From: Planctomycetota bacterium
GTDB lineage: Bacteria; Planctomycetota; Phycisphaerae; Phycisphaerales; UBA1924
NCBI GenBank assembly: GCA_963204725.1
Contig: CAUJHH010000030.1
Coordinates: forward strand, 1-51,686
Reading direction: 5' to 3'
DNA: 51,686 nt
The translations under genes and the position numbers were made by a program. The notes under the pieces are model-generated. The model was given only the letters and a program-made list of their open reading frames with translations, had not been told where the DNA came from and searched no databases. Below are positions 1 to 8,636 of this stretch, one piece after another. Position 1 is the first letter of the stretch. Every line of letters begins with the position of its first letter.

Positions 1-2097
1 ACGAGCACGAGGATCGCCTGGCTTCAGGACGAGGAACCTGTCCAATAGAGTGGCTGCAACTCCCCATTGCTTGTGTGCGAGCGCCAGCCCCGCAACTCCG
101 CCAAGAACGTCCGGCTGGTCCAGAATGCGGGCGGCTTCCGACAGTTCCGCCACGCCCTTCACCGGGTCTCCATTCTGCAGAAGTCGCTGGCCGTGGATCT
201 GCAGCCAAAGTGGATCTGTGGGATCGCGCAGTTGCTGCAGTAACTCATCGATCCCGTCAGTGCGCCCTGCTTTGAAGAGTCGAGTAGCAGACCACAGCCG
301 CGCTTGGCGATCCTCCGCACCTACGAGGGAAGGTGCTAGTGCCTCGAGCTGTTTCTCCGCGGAGTCACCAAGCTGCTGGGCAAGCTCCATCAATAGACCG
401 TGCAGCCGTTTGCGTTGATCGCCGGTCGACGCCTCTTCCGCAAGTCGCAGTGCGCTTCGGAACGCCGCATCGCGTGTGTCGGCGTGCTTTCCCTCGAGCG
501 CCGCCGCCACGAGACGCCGATCAAACGACGTTTCCCCTTCAATGCGGAACCGTTGTGGCCAGTCAGCCCCTGCCTCGATGCGCCCCCGCACTGCGAGTAC
601 TCCGAGAGAGAGTTCCAACGGACGACGCTTCGCCAGCTTGGGCACGAGCCGTATTACCTCGACCGTCTTATCGAGACGTACCGCGAGTTCAAGTGCGAGT
701 CGGAGTATGCTGTAATCTAGCTCGTGTCGTGGCTCATCAAGCGAGCACACTTCGTCCACCAGCGGACAGATGAGTTCATGGGAGCGTGCGAGTCGCGCAC
801 GAACATCTGATGCCGGCGAGGTAACAACGTCCATCGACTCATCGGAGAGATCGCGAAGGGTGCCCTCAACGAAGAGTAACAGGCACATCTTCTGCTGACT
901 CGGCCGAGCGTTTGTCACCGCCCACACAAGCAATCGCTCGACCTCACTCCACTCTCCACACCATGCGAACGCGACGACGCCCTTTTCGACCCACTCAGAT
1001 AATGGCGCAGTTCCGCGGATTAGGTCGGCGGCGTCGCCGTAGCGCCCCGCGTCGCACAGGATCGCCAGCCTTCTTCTGATCGCATATGGGTCCTGCCGAC
1101 CATCTAGGCAAGCCAATCCGGCGGAGGCCCCCTCCAGTATCGATGCGACGTAAGCTGCATGACTAGACATCCTCAGGCGATCCGGTTCTTCAAGCTTCGC
1201 CAGCAGGGGATATATCCGCTGACCGATCCGTTGAAGACGTCCCAACGCGCCCTCTCGATCACTGTCTCGAGCCAGTTTCGCTCGAACAATCGCCTCCTCA
1301 ACGAGTCGCTCCAAAAGCTGGGCATGGACGGCTGCGGGCAGGTTGTCGCCTCGACGAATCAACCATGCGTCACAACGATCGGCAAAGCCGCGAGTACTGG
1401 CATACTCCATCTGATCAAAGAGCTCCTGGAGCCGCGTGGACCTGAGCGCACAATTGTCGGTCTCATCGGTGGCCGAAGAGGCAAGCGCTTCGTCCGATGG
1501 CCCCTTGTCAAGTTTCGCGCAAAGCTCATCGAACTTGTCGTGCAGGCCACTCACCCCGTCAGCCACACCTTGCACCGCCACGTCAAGCTGCACGAGCAGC
1601 TCGGACTGTCGTTCCAGTGTCGCGAGCGTCTGCGGGTCCAAGCTCGAAAGCCGCGTCGAGACACCGTTGAGCAATGCCCTGACAGCCGGATCCTGCTCCG
1701 TCAGCGTAGCCAGACAATCACTCGGAGCGGACAGAAGCCTGTAGAGCGTGGCGGCTGCTTGTTGATTTGCATCCGGATCCGCGGCTCGGCCTTCAGCAAT
1801 CGCTTCTATTGCTCCGTCAAGCCTGCCATGTCGTCGGACTAACTCTTCCAACCACAACTCGATGCGTGATAACCGAACATCAGGCTCTAGTGCTTCCGCT
1901 GCCGATTCCGTGACGACACATGCGGCAATTATCCCCATTAAGCCCGCGACGCCCACGGCACCCATAGGTCCCCCGGTGGCTGCCGCCATCGCCATCCCCG
2001 TGGCTGCGCCACCGGTGTAGTTCGCCGACATTCGCACGAGTTTGAGAGCCCTCGCAATCATCGGGTCCCAAGGATTGTTCTGCATTAGAGGCTCCAT
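1..2097 (-). CDS. Large Gly-rich/helical-repeat protein, last gene of the ATPase operon, truncated by the window edge
   Basis: This frame is open from an ATG at 2097 to base 1 with no stop, so at least 699 residues are present and the C-terminus is missing. The ATG overlaps the upstream gene's stop by one base (TGATG), which implies translational coupling. Residues about 25-65 form a Gly/Ala/Met-rich hydrophobic stretch (TGGAATGMAMAAATGGPMGA, continuing into a VAGLMGIIAACVV segment) that could be a membrane or pore-forming helix. A coiled-coil-like stretch follows at about 165-200. The rest is Leu/Ala/Arg-rich helical sequence with TPR-like periodicity (for example LCDAGRYGDAADLIRG). I recognise no enzyme motif. 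By position it is the terminal gene of the operon starting near 5014. A membrane-active effector or a scaffold are both possible; that role is inference. Confidence 0.7.
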   Translation of the reverse strand, partial: MEPLMQNNPWDPMIARALKLVRMSANYTGGAATGMAMAAATGGPMGAVGVAGLMGIIAACVVTESAAEALEPDVRLSRIELWLEELVRRHGRLDGAIEAIAEGRAADPDANQQAAATLYRLLSAPSDCLATLTEQDPAVRALLNGVSTRLSSLDPQTLATLERQSELLVQLDVAVQGVADGVSGLHDKFDELCAKLDKGPSDEALASSATDETDNCALRSTRLQELFDQMEYASTRGFADRCDAWLIRRGDNLPAAVHAQLLERLVEEAIVRAKLARDSDREGALGRLQRIGQRIYPLLAKLEEPDRLRMSSHAAYVASILEGASAGLACLDGRQDPYAIRRRLAILCDAGRYGDAADLIRGTAPLSEWVEKGVVAFAWCGEWSEVERLLVWAVTNARPSQQKMCLLLFVEGTLRDLSDESMDVVTSPASDVRARLARSHELICPLVDEVCSLDEPRHELDYSILRLALELAVRLDKTVEVIRLVPKLAKRRPLELSLGVLAVRGRIEAGADWPQRFRIEGETSFDRRLVAAALEGKHADTRDAAFRSALRLAEEASTGDQRKRLHGLLMELAQQLGDSAEKQLEALAPSLVGAEDRQARLWSATRLFKAGRTDGIDELLQQLRDPTDPLWLQIHGQRLLQNGDPVKGVAELSEAARILDQPDVLGGVAGLALAHKQWGVAATLLDRFLVLKPGDPRAR

Positions 2098-3071
2098 CAA
2101 ACCCGTACAACTCTGACTCCAAGAGCGGTGGCTTGCAACTGAAGGCGTTTGAGGTGGTCCATTCCGGCAGCGGTAGACAAGAGCGAATAGGTGCCTGGCG
2201 CCTCCGCGGCCGGGTCGCCTTCCCCCCAAAGGTGCGTCATTGCAACGCCCCATCTCACTGTGGGACGGTGCTTGCCTCCGCCGAGGTCCGCAAGTCGGCA
2301 ACCCAAGACCAATCGCTCTCGATACGGCTCACGCCAAGGCCAGAAGTACACCAGCACTTCGGCACCGTTTAGCACTTGGACGACTTCGCTTCGAATCGAA
2401 GCCATCGTTGCTTCGAGGTGTGGGGGTGCCTCACGGTGAATATGGACTGTCGGTCGACGCGCGCCGGAAGGTCGTGTACATGCTTGTCGTATGCACTCTA
2501 CGGCAAATGCCTTGCAGTTCTCGTACGGCATCGAGAGGACCAACATGTCCGAGTGTCTGAGTATGAGTCGAAGGGGTGCCACAGCGTCGGCCATCGTCTT
2601 GAATTGTGGCGGCTCCTCATGCAGAACGCTCCAGAAGTCCGACGCCATCACCGCTGCCAGTGGTGCACGGGGCGCATCGTCTGGAACGCTTTCGATCCGC
2701 TGAGCAAGAATGCGATGGAGCGGTTCAAAGCGGTGAGCCATGGCCGCCTCCAACCCCCAACCTGGTTCCTCGTCGCCTGGCCAATCCTGCGCGGGTGCGC
2801 GCCTCACCAAGTGCTTTGACACCTGGGTAAACAGGGCTTGTGCGTCACGTCGTGACTCGTCATCCGAGATGGTCTCGATGAGGGCCCGCGTAGCGCCCTC
2901 CCAGCCTGACTCGTCGCCGTCCCAATGCATGCCGGCCACAACAATGGGCGGGACTGCCGGAACTCTAAAGACAGAAAGAATGATCGCGCGGATGTACTCA
3001 CGCCACCGCGGATCATGCGGCGACGCGTTTGGATCAAAGACCTGTGGCGTGAACGCAAACTCCTTGAGCAT
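2097..3071 (-). CDS. Unknown 324-residue protein of the ATPase operon
   Basis: The ORF has 324 residues. Its ATG overlaps the ATPase stop by one base and its TGA overlaps the next start, so it sits tightly between the ATPase and the helical-repeat protein. I do not recognise a family. The sequence mixes alternating hydrophobic strands (DMLVLSMP, GAEVLVYFWPW) with helices. Several conserved-looking acidic and His-bearing turns occur, such as AGMHWDGDESGW and PTVHIHREAPPHLEA. It has no signal peptide and no evident membrane span, so it is probably cytosolic. The gene order ATPase, unknown, large helical protein suggests that it is a partner or effector of the ATPase. An alpha/beta nuclease or hydrolase is possible but not shown. 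Confidence 0.75.
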   Translation of the reverse strand: MLKEFAFTPQVFDPNASPHDPRWREYIRAIILSVFRVPAVPPIVVAGMHWDGDESGWEGATRALIETISDDESRRDAQALFTQVSKHLVRRAPAQDWPGDEEPGWGLEAAMAHRFEPLHRILAQRIESVPDDAPRAPLAAVMASDFWSVLHEEPPQFKTMADAVAPLRLILRHSDMLVLSMPYENCKAFAVECIRQACTRPSGARRPTVHIHREAPPHLEATMASIRSEVVQVLNGAEVLVYFWPWREPYRERLVLGCRLADLGGGKHRPTVRWGVAMTHLWGEGDPAAEAPGTYSLLSTAAGMDHLKRLQLQATALGVRVVRV

Positions 3072-4747
3072 TAGGTGAACCTCTCCTTGAAGTCCTGCTC
3101 AAAGAAGTCGTCAGGCCAGGGGTCGACCAGATCCCCATTCACATCGACATCAATGGCCTGGGCACGTGACACTGAGCCCTCGCGCCGGACGTACTGGATC
3201 CGAAGCTGATCCGGCGTGAGGGACTGTCCCGCCACTACCTGCTTGCGAGTCGTTTCTCGAATTCGTCGCAAGAGTCGAAGTATGAGGTGCTCGCTGTGTG
3301 TCTCAACGAGCAAGACTCTGCGCGGCGTGGCTCCGATGCCCTTTATAAGCGCATCGCCCAGAGCCGCCTGTTGACGCGGGTGCAGGTGAAGTTCGGGTTG
3401 CTCCAACGCGACCAGAAAGCCGCCGGGAGTCAGGAGCGCCACGATCACCGGAACAATCTGAGAAAGTCCGACCCCAACGTCTTGGGGTTCCAGAAGCAGA
3501 TTGCGACCCACATCGCGAAGGACAATCCGAGAGTGTTCCGGCAAAGACCTGATCGTGTCGGCCAAATACTCGACTCGATCAACGAACTCCGCACTTGAGA
3601 CCATGGCCGCAACAACTGACGGCACCTGCTTGAACTGCAGCCGCTCCAAGCGGTATCCGGTATCCAAGCGGTCCTCGGCCTCAAGCCACCTACTAACCTG
3701 ATCGATCAGAGCGCCGGAGCCTTCAAAGGGAGCGGCGACCATATCGTGACCGTGAGCCAGTAGCTCCCAAGCCTGTAGGCCGGTTGACCAACGACTGCGA
3801 CCAAGTCCCTCTTTGGGCTCCGCGTGCCGAGTGGGCATTTTCCGGAGCGGCCCGACGTGACGAAAGTCGCGCAGGTGCCCGGCCAATGCTGTCGCAGGCC
3901 CGAGGAGCAGCATGGACAGCAAAGACTCGAACTCCCACACCTTCTTGAGATCTTCTTCCGGCCGATTGACGATCGAGACTCTCGAGCCGAAGTCGGGTAA
4001 CGGGCCGTGCGGATGCGGGATCGTGATGGCGGCATCTGGAGCTGGCTCTCGCCCCATCTCGGCAAATCGAATCGCGAGCGTGCCGAGGATCTCACTAATG
4101 TCTGGATTGTGATTGGGACCAGAGGACCCCGCTTCCCCTCCCTCTGTCCCCGTTCGCGTGGCGTCCGCCGTACCGTCACCGAGGGCCGTGCGCATCTTCG
4201 CGATGGCCTCCCGCTGTGATGGGTCCAGCATGAAGATGGGATGCATCCAGTTGATCTGTCGGATCTCGGCGTGTGGGCGCTCCTTGGGCATCCAGAACTC
4301 TGCAAGATGTTCCCCATTGATGCTAACCGTTAGTGCGCGCAACATTGGCGGATCATCGGTGTCGATCTCAATGGCAACGCGCGCGTTCTGGACCTGATCT
4401 CGCACTCTTTCGAAGTCGTCGGGAAGTTCCTCACCCGCAAACGGCCAGTAATCCGGAAGCTCTAGCCCCATGAGCGAGAACTCGGCGGCGAGGCGAATAG
4501 GCCTTCCAACTTGCCGCGCATGCACGAAGTTCCGAATACCCCCAAGGTCAAGCACATCCCCGCCGGACCACGTGCGATGCGCATCCAGGTTTCCCTCGCA
4601 GATCACTTCGCGAAGATAGTGCAGCGCGTGGGACACGCTGCTCTTGCCGCCGCTATTGGGGCCGAAAAGGAGCGTGATCGGGCGGAGCTCGATGCGCTGG
4701 CGCTCGCCGAAGGCCTTGAAGTTCTCGATCTCAATAGCGCTCAGCAC
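3071..4747 (-). CDS. AAA/ABC-type ATPase with C-terminal DUF3696 (OLD/RecF-like)
   Basis: This is a 558-residue P-loop ATPase of the SMC/OLD class. The N-terminus has the typical IEIENFKAFGE start. Walker A is GPNSGGKS at about residues 29-36. A signature-like VGLSQIVPVIVAL precedes Walker B, LEQPELHLHP, at about 448-457. The switch His lies in VETHSEHL at about 481-488. The tail (LRIQYVRREG ... IDVDVNGDLVDPWPDDFFEQ) has the DUF3696 pattern. It lacks a TOPRIM nuclease domain, so any nuclease would have to be a separate chain. Family members often sit in defence loci and couple DNA or ligand sensing to a partner effector. It follows the 54-residue ORF by 29 nt and overlaps the next gene, so it belongs to the sigma-54-preceded operon. 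The family call is firm; the defence role is inferred. Confidence 0.88.
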   Translation of the reverse strand: MLSAIEIENFKAFGERQRIELRPITLLFGPNSGGKSSVSHALHYLREVICEGNLDAHRTWSGGDVLDLGGIRNFVHARQVGRPIRLAAEFSLMGLELPDYWPFAGEELPDDFERVRDQVQNARVAIEIDTDDPPMLRALTVSINGEHLAEFWMPKERPHAEIRQINWMHPIFMLDPSQREAIAKMRTALGDGTADATRTGTEGGEAGSSGPNHNPDISEILGTLAIRFAEMGREPAPDAAITIPHPHGPLPDFGSRVSIVNRPEEDLKKVWEFESLLSMLLLGPATALAGHLRDFRHVGPLRKMPTRHAEPKEGLGRSRWSTGLQAWELLAHGHDMVAAPFEGSGALIDQVSRWLEAEDRLDTGYRLERLQFKQVPSVVAAMVSSAEFVDRVEYLADTIRSLPEHSRIVLRDVGRNLLLEPQDVGVGLSQIVPVIVALLTPGGFLVALEQPELHLHPRQQAALGDALIKGIGATPRRVLLVETHSEHLILRLLRRIRETTRKQVVAGQSLTPDQLRIQYVRREGSVSRAQAIDVDVNGDLVDPWPDDFFEQDFKERFT

Positions 4748-4776
4748 CAGTCGGCTCCTTCCCGTTAAGCCTCAAG

Positions 4777-4941
4777 TCAGCCGCCAGCCGTCGCGTTCTC
4801 GCCCATGCTGGACGCGAGCAGTGGCAGGTCCATCTCCTCCAACGTCGGGAGCGTACCGGATCCGATGATTGCCTGCAGATCCCCATACATCCCGTGAATG
4901 GACAGGACGCGCCTTCGATCTGCTTCTCGCGGCTTGCCCAT
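4777..4941 (-). CDS. Small 54-residue ORF leading the ATPase operon
   Basis: The frame is open far upstream (ATG at 5139), but that longer reading covers a consensus sigma-54 promoter at 5025-5041. Downstream of the expected transcript start (about 5014), the ATG at 4941 is the only ATG, GTG or TTG in this frame. An AAGG lies a few bases upstream of it. The product begins MGKPREADRRRVLSIHGMY and ends LLASSMGENATAGG, and it resembles nothing I know. It ends 29 nt before the ATPase start. It could be a short regulator, antitoxin or leader peptide. Other frames here also contain small ORFs (for example from 5012), so the coding status is uncertain. Confidence 0.4.
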   Translation of the reverse strand: MGKPREADRRRVLSIHGMYGDLQAIIGSGTLPTLEEMDLPLLASSMGENATAGG

Positions 4942-5024
4942 CGCCTTGATGATCTCGATCTTGGTCTGGAACCTGGGGCATTGGATCGTGCTCGCGGGGA
5001 AGGGTTGTTCATGCCGGGCGTGAT

Positions 5025-5041
5025 TGCAACGCCCGTGCCAA
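5025..5041 (-). promoter_or_regulatory. Sigma-54 (-24/-12) promoter of the ATPase operon
   Basis: The minus strand reads TTGGCACGGGCGTTGCA. This fits the sigma-54 consensus YTGGCACGRNNNTTGCW completely, with GG at 5039-5038 and GC at 5027-5026 separated by exactly 10 nt. The predicted transcript start is about 5014, ahead of the 54-residue ORF and the ATPase. Eleven of its first twelve determinant bases match the hsdR promoter at 13783-13799. Such promoters stay silent until an AAA+ activator hydrolyses ATP, and one is encoded at 13847-15571. Confidence 0.85.
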
Positions 5042-5093
5042 CCTCTCACCGTGGGGCACGCGGCGCCAGCTCGGCCTAGGACACAAACCGCGT

Positions 5094-5105
5094 TGTGCAT
5101 GCACA
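5094..5105. promoter_or_regulatory. 12-bp palindrome, possible enhancer site
   Basis: TGTGCATGCACA is a perfect 12-bp palindrome about 80-90 bp upstream of the predicted sigma-54 transcript start. That is the usual distance for an activator binding site. I see no identical copy upstream of the second sigma-54 promoter. Several 12-bp palindromes are expected by chance in a window this size, so the case rests on position alone. Confidence 0.25.
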
Positions 5106-5199
5106 GGGGGAATTCTGTGTCGCTGGTGCCGGGAGACATGCGGGCTCCCCCGGCAACCCATCACTCATGAGTCGATCCGGTCTGTTACCATAATCGACC

Positions 5200-5703
5200 A
5201 TGCAATCCACCCTCGTCGCAACGCCTTCAATCTGGGACACGGCCGGGCTGCCTTTCCTGCTCAGCCTCTTCGCGTCGATCGTCGCGGTGGTCTTGCTGTG
5301 GGCAAAGGAGCAATGGCGACTCGCTTCTCGTACGCAGCATTACGTCGGTCAATGGGACCAGTTCACGATTGAGGGCCGGCAGGAGGTCCGTGATCCGGAG
5401 AGCTGCACGGTTGAGATCGCAAGGCCCAGCCGCTGGAAACCGGATGTACTCCGGCTCCGTGCGAGGCACACCCCACCCGGTCAATCTCAAGTTGAGCGTG
5501 TGTGGGAGGGCGACTTGGTGATTGATCGAAACTTGCACACTCGGGGAGTGATCGCGTGGGCATATACCAGCCCTCCCGAAATCACGGAGTTCGGCATCTA
5601 CAACGTGCTGCTGCACGACAACGGCGAACTGTTTGTTACCCCCGCGCTGCCGCCGCTGCAGGGTGACTACCTGCGCTTTGTTCTCCGACGCGTCAATGGG
5701 TGA
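5200..5703 (+). CDS. Small single-pass membrane protein, unknown
   Basis: This 167-residue ORF is divergent from the ATPase operon. Residues about 14-35 (LPFLLSLFASIVAVVLLWAK) form one clear transmembrane helix. It is followed by a soluble domain that alternates charged and hydrophobic residues, probably beta-rich (HYVGQWDQFTIEGRQ, CTVEIARPSRW). No catalytic motif is apparent. The N-terminus is short and uncleaved in appearance, so it is probably a signal-anchored protein. A TACCATAAT sequence just upstream resembles a housekeeping -10 element but I see no convincing -35. Its position next to a defence operon makes a membrane partner possible, but nothing in the sequence shows this. Confidence 0.7.
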   Translation: MQSTLVATPSIWDTAGLPFLLSLFASIVAVVLLWAKEQWRLASRTQHYVGQWDQFTIEGRQEVRDPESCTVEIARPSRWKPDVLRLRARHTPPGQSQVERVWEGDLVIDRNLHTRGVIAWAYTSPPEITEFGIYNVLLHDNGELFVTPALPPLQGDYLRFVLRRVNG

Positions 5704-5799
5704 AACGATCACGGCCCTGGATTGTCATCTCCGGCCCGCGGACGCCGAAGCCAACTAGATCCAACAGCGATCGTTCAACCGATTCCGCTCATCTTTCCA

Positions 5800-6714
5800 T
5801 TACTCGAACAGCGATGCGACCCACGGTCCTGCTTCCGGGCGATCGCGGCAGTCCAACACCGCCTCTTGCCCCTGACGTCCTCTAGGACGGAGCAGGACTT
5901 CATTCTCACCTACGTCGCTCCACCACTCCGGCCTCGGAAACTGAGTCAGCCACGGCCGCGTTGCATCACCCTTAAACCAGCGCGGCAGTCTCCACACTGA
6001 TCGACCGCCGATGCCACTCGCTGTGAGCACCCTTCGCGGGTCGAACGCACGAAAGACACCCGCACCGGCTTCCGAACCGGTCGGCACGCCGGGCAGGCAG
6101 AGCCGCTCGCTCGCGGCGTAGATTGCATTCGCAGCGGGACTCAAGCCGAGATCAGTCGGGAAGTGCAGATGCGGATGATCCCGCAACCATGGGTGGTTCG
6201 GGAACACTCTCTCCGGGCTGGTTGCATGCACATCGATCACCTCGCCGACCTGAAGCCAGCCGAAGGTCATGTTGATGTCCGGTGCCTCGGGCTGGTAACG
6301 CCATCGACCGGTCTGGTCGCGACAGACAGCACGGAACCAACCATGGAACAGGAACACGTCTCCCACCCCGATGTTCTGATTCGCAAGATGCACCTGGGCT
6401 GTTTCAACCTGTCCGAATGCCCCTCGCCAGCCGGGCAGGCGTGGTACAGCTGCCTTATCGAGGTCCGGATCGAGGTGGGCAAGAGAATCGCGCCGAACCC
6501 GGCCCGCCGTGAGGTGTTCGACAACGGTCCCCATGTCGGAGCCATCCAGGCCAACACCGTTTCCGATGTTGGCATATCGCATCTGAGCGCCCGGCGCGTA
6601 TGGAATGGGTAGGGAGTAGAACCGGCTGTTTGGAAAGATGGGCGATGCACAGCCGCCACTTCCCGAGTCGAAGCCCTTGCGGCTGAGTACAAGTTTGAAC
6701 CCAAGCGTGCCCAT
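5800..6714 (-). CDS. Nmad3-domain protein (nucleotide-modification-associated)
   Basis: This 304-residue protein begins KLVLSRKGFDSGSGGCASPI, followed by a PIP motif, then HLDPDL, an FGQ segment, and FLFHGWFRAV and FGWLQVGEVI further on. These are the landmarks of the nucleotide modification associated domain 3 family as I remember it. Family members occur with phage or bacterial DNA hypermodification and restriction genes; their biochemistry is not established. The start ATG at 6714 has AGGA about 9 nt upstream. It is the next minus-strand gene after the GIY-YIG gene, with 173 nt between them. It could be read through from the restriction operon or have its own promoter. I saw no sigma-54 site directly ahead of it. 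Confidence 0.75.
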   Translation of the reverse strand: MGTLGFKLVLSRKGFDSGSGGCASPIFPNSRFYSLPIPYAPGAQMRYANIGNGVGLDGSDMGTVVEHLTAGRVRRDSLAHLDPDLDKAAVPRLPGWRGAFGQVETAQVHLANQNIGVGDVFLFHGWFRAVCRDQTGRWRYQPEAPDINMTFGWLQVGEVIDVHATSPERVFPNHPWLRDHPHLHFPTDLGLSPAANAIYAASERLCLPGVPTGSEAGAGVFRAFDPRRVLTASGIGGRSVWRLPRWFKGDATRPWLTQFPRPEWWSDVGENEVLLRPRGRQGQEAVLDCRDRPEAGPWVASLFE

Positions 6715-6887
6715 GCATTCATCCTAGAAGTGTGGCTCTCTGAGGCATCACACGGGACGCGTCCACAGTTGATCGACCGCAACGGCGCATCGATCGTCGT
6801 TCCTCGTCGTCGGTCCCTGAACGATGGGTTAACGCCGCCGGGCCTTCGATGGCGATCGTGATATAGCGAGCGTGGCCGCGCAAAGGA

Positions 6888-7481
6888 CTACGGCTTCTTC
6901 TTTGTCTTCAACCGCTTGAGCATGTCCTTGTGCAATTCTGCGACCATGTTCGCGTGGGTCGGGCCGAGACGCTCGTCTCGCACTTGGTAGTACCGCGTGG
7001 CTCCGCTCCATTTGCCTCGATTGTTGTTGAGCGCCGGAGCTGAGACATGGATCAGAAACGTTTCCAGCTGATTGATGACGACGCTCGTCTTGGCGGTTGC
7101 CGCGGCCTTCACCATGCCGAGCTTGTTTGAGTCGAGCACTCGTCGAGTACCGAAGAATGAGAATCGATCCCAACGCTCAGCGAGATCATCGTCACAATGC
7201 TCGATCAATCGCTTGAGAAGACCTCGCTTATCGATCTGACCCGCATAGACGAAGTCGTGTCCGGAGTACAGTGCGTAAATGCCTCTCTGGTCGCGAAAGT
7301 CGATGAGCGGGCTCCGTGCACCCGTGCGTCCCCACAGGGCCCCCTTGTTGGCTCTGCCTCCCCCCGTATGCACATCATCCCAGCGCCAGAACAGGCCATA
7401 GCACTGGACAAGGCGTGCTGCAGCCGCCTTGGAGGACCTCTTGGCTTTCTTCTTCGCCTTCTTGCTGGCCTTCTTCGCCAT
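6888..7481 (-). CDS. GIY-YIG domain protein attached to the type I RM operon
   Basis: This 197-residue protein has a very Lys/Ala-rich N-terminal tail (residues 1-25), likely nucleic-acid binding. A GIY-YIG-like core follows: GIYALYSGHDFVYAGQ at about residues 68-83, then GLLKRLIEHC and RWDRFSFF. The canonical YIG is read here as YAG. The Arg of LLKRLIEH lies where the family's catalytic Arg is expected, and the acidic metal ligand may be E140 in NQLETFLI. The ATG directly abuts the hsdS stop codon (TAGATG), so it is translated with the RM operon. It may be an accessory nuclease or a modification-sensing subunit. Catalytic competence cannot be decided by eye. Confidence 0.8.
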   Translation of the reverse strand: MAKKASKKAKKKAKRSSKAAAARLVQCYGLFWRWDDVHTGGGRANKGALWGRTGARSPLIDFRDQRGIYALYSGHDFVYAGQIDKRGLLKRLIEHCDDDLAERWDRFSFFGTRRVLDSNKLGMVKAAATAKTSVVINQLETFLIHVSAPALNNNRGKWSGATRYYQVRDERLGPTHANMVAELHKDMLKRLKTKKKP

Positions 7482-8636
7482 CTAGAGTTCTCCGCGAAAG
7501 GCGCGCTGGACGAGGGAGTTGAACAGAGTGTCAGTCTCCGTCTCACGGCTCACGAGGTCGGCGGAGAACCGTTCGATGCGGCGGTACACATCTGCAAACT
7601 TCTTCTGGAGCGGTCGCGGCGGCGTTACGACTCTGACCGACTTGATGTCATCGAAGTTCAGCCCCGCCTTGACGGCGGCCCGGTTCTTTGCTGTGAACTG
7701 CCGCTGCCCGGCGGGCGATGCGAGGAACTGCGACAGGAACAGAGGTTCGATCTGCGTGCTGCGAAGTAGCACGATGTGCTGATTGATATGCGCGGGACCG
7801 AATCCTTCGGGAATCACTGCCGTCCGACCGAGGTCGGCGGTCACGGTCACGAGCACGTCACCCGGTTGGGTCGCGGTGCGGCGGGATTCGGCGCTGTCCT
7901 CGACCTGCACATACTGCACGTCGTCGAGAAGCAGGCGGTTCCGCCCGACGTTCTGGATTCGTAGGAACATCCGCCCGGAGTTCGCGTAGAACGCCGCCCA
8001 TCCGCGCGAGCCGCTGGTCATGAAGTCGAGCATTTCCCCGAGCGGGCGCGTGGGCCAGCCCTTGCGATTCAGCACCGGATCACCGAACATCTCGTAGAAC
8101 ACGCTCGGGATGAGCGTGTCGGCGAGGCGGGCGGCCTCTTGGCGGCGGCGGCGGATGGCGTCGGCCTTGTCCAGGATCGCCGCGATCCGCTTCTGCTCGG
8201 CGAGGCTCCGACGCGGGTCGTCGGGGAAGGGGATCGGGATCTCAATGTCGGCCAAGTCGCGCACGGACAGATGCTTGACGGTTACGTATGGCGTCTTGTC
8301 CTCGATCGACTTCAATGCCTTTGGCAGGTACCAGAACAGATAGCCGTCGTCGAGCCTGTCGGAGCTGCTGCGAATCTTGCAGACCCGCTGATTGAGCAAG
8401 GCCGGGCCACCCTGCCAGCGAGCAAGGTTGAACTCGCCGTCCATGCCGATGAGCATGTCGCCGTTCTGGACGATGTACCTGTCCTCGTACGGGCCTCCGT
8501 AGTTGGTCTCGGACTTGCCGCGCACAACGTCGCGGATGCGAACGAGCGGCATGCCGCCGGTCTGCCCGAAGAGTTCGGACTTGAACGCGAAGCCTGAGAG
8601 AACCGTCGTGAGATTTCCGAGCTTGGAGAGCTTCAA
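7482..8636 (-). CDS. hsdS: Type I restriction-modification specificity subunit
   Basis: The 384-residue HsdS has two target-recognition domains. The first (about 1-130) ends at a conserved spacer, [20 protein letters not shown], at about 145-165. The second (about 195-340) ends at a matching C-terminal coiled spacer, [19 protein letters not shown]. The C-terminal [13 protein letters not shown] is typical of the family. The two halves would read a bipartite DNA target for both HsdM and HsdR. The ATG overlaps the hsdM stop by 4 nt. The recognition sequence cannot be predicted from the protein by eye. Confidence 0.95.
   Translation of the reverse strand: MKLSKLGNLTTVLSGFAFKSELFGQTGGMPLVRIRDVVRGKSETNYGGPYEDRYIVQNGDMLIGMDGEFNLARWQGGPALLNQRVCKIRSSSDRLDDGYLFWYLPKALKSIEDKTPYVTVKHLSVRDLADIEIPIPFPDDPRRSLAEQKRIAAILDKADAIRRRRQEAARLADTLIPSVFYEMFGDPVLNRKGWPTRPLGEMLDFMTSGSRGWAAFYANSGRMFLRIQNVGRNRLLLDDVQYVQVEDSAESRRTATQPGDVLVTVTADLGRTAVIPEGFGPAHINQHIVLLRSTQIEPLFLSQFLASPAGQRQFTAKNRAAVKAGLNFDDIKSVRVVTPPRPLQKKFADVYRRIERFSADLVSRETETDTLFNSLVQRAFRGEL

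Noticed and set aside
2236..5060. Local resemblance of 2236-2270 to the sigma-54 promoter region near 5024-5060
   Set aside because: Only short blocks match (ATTGCAACGCCC, TCTCAC.GTGGG). The 2236 copy lacks the -24 element and lies within a coding region.
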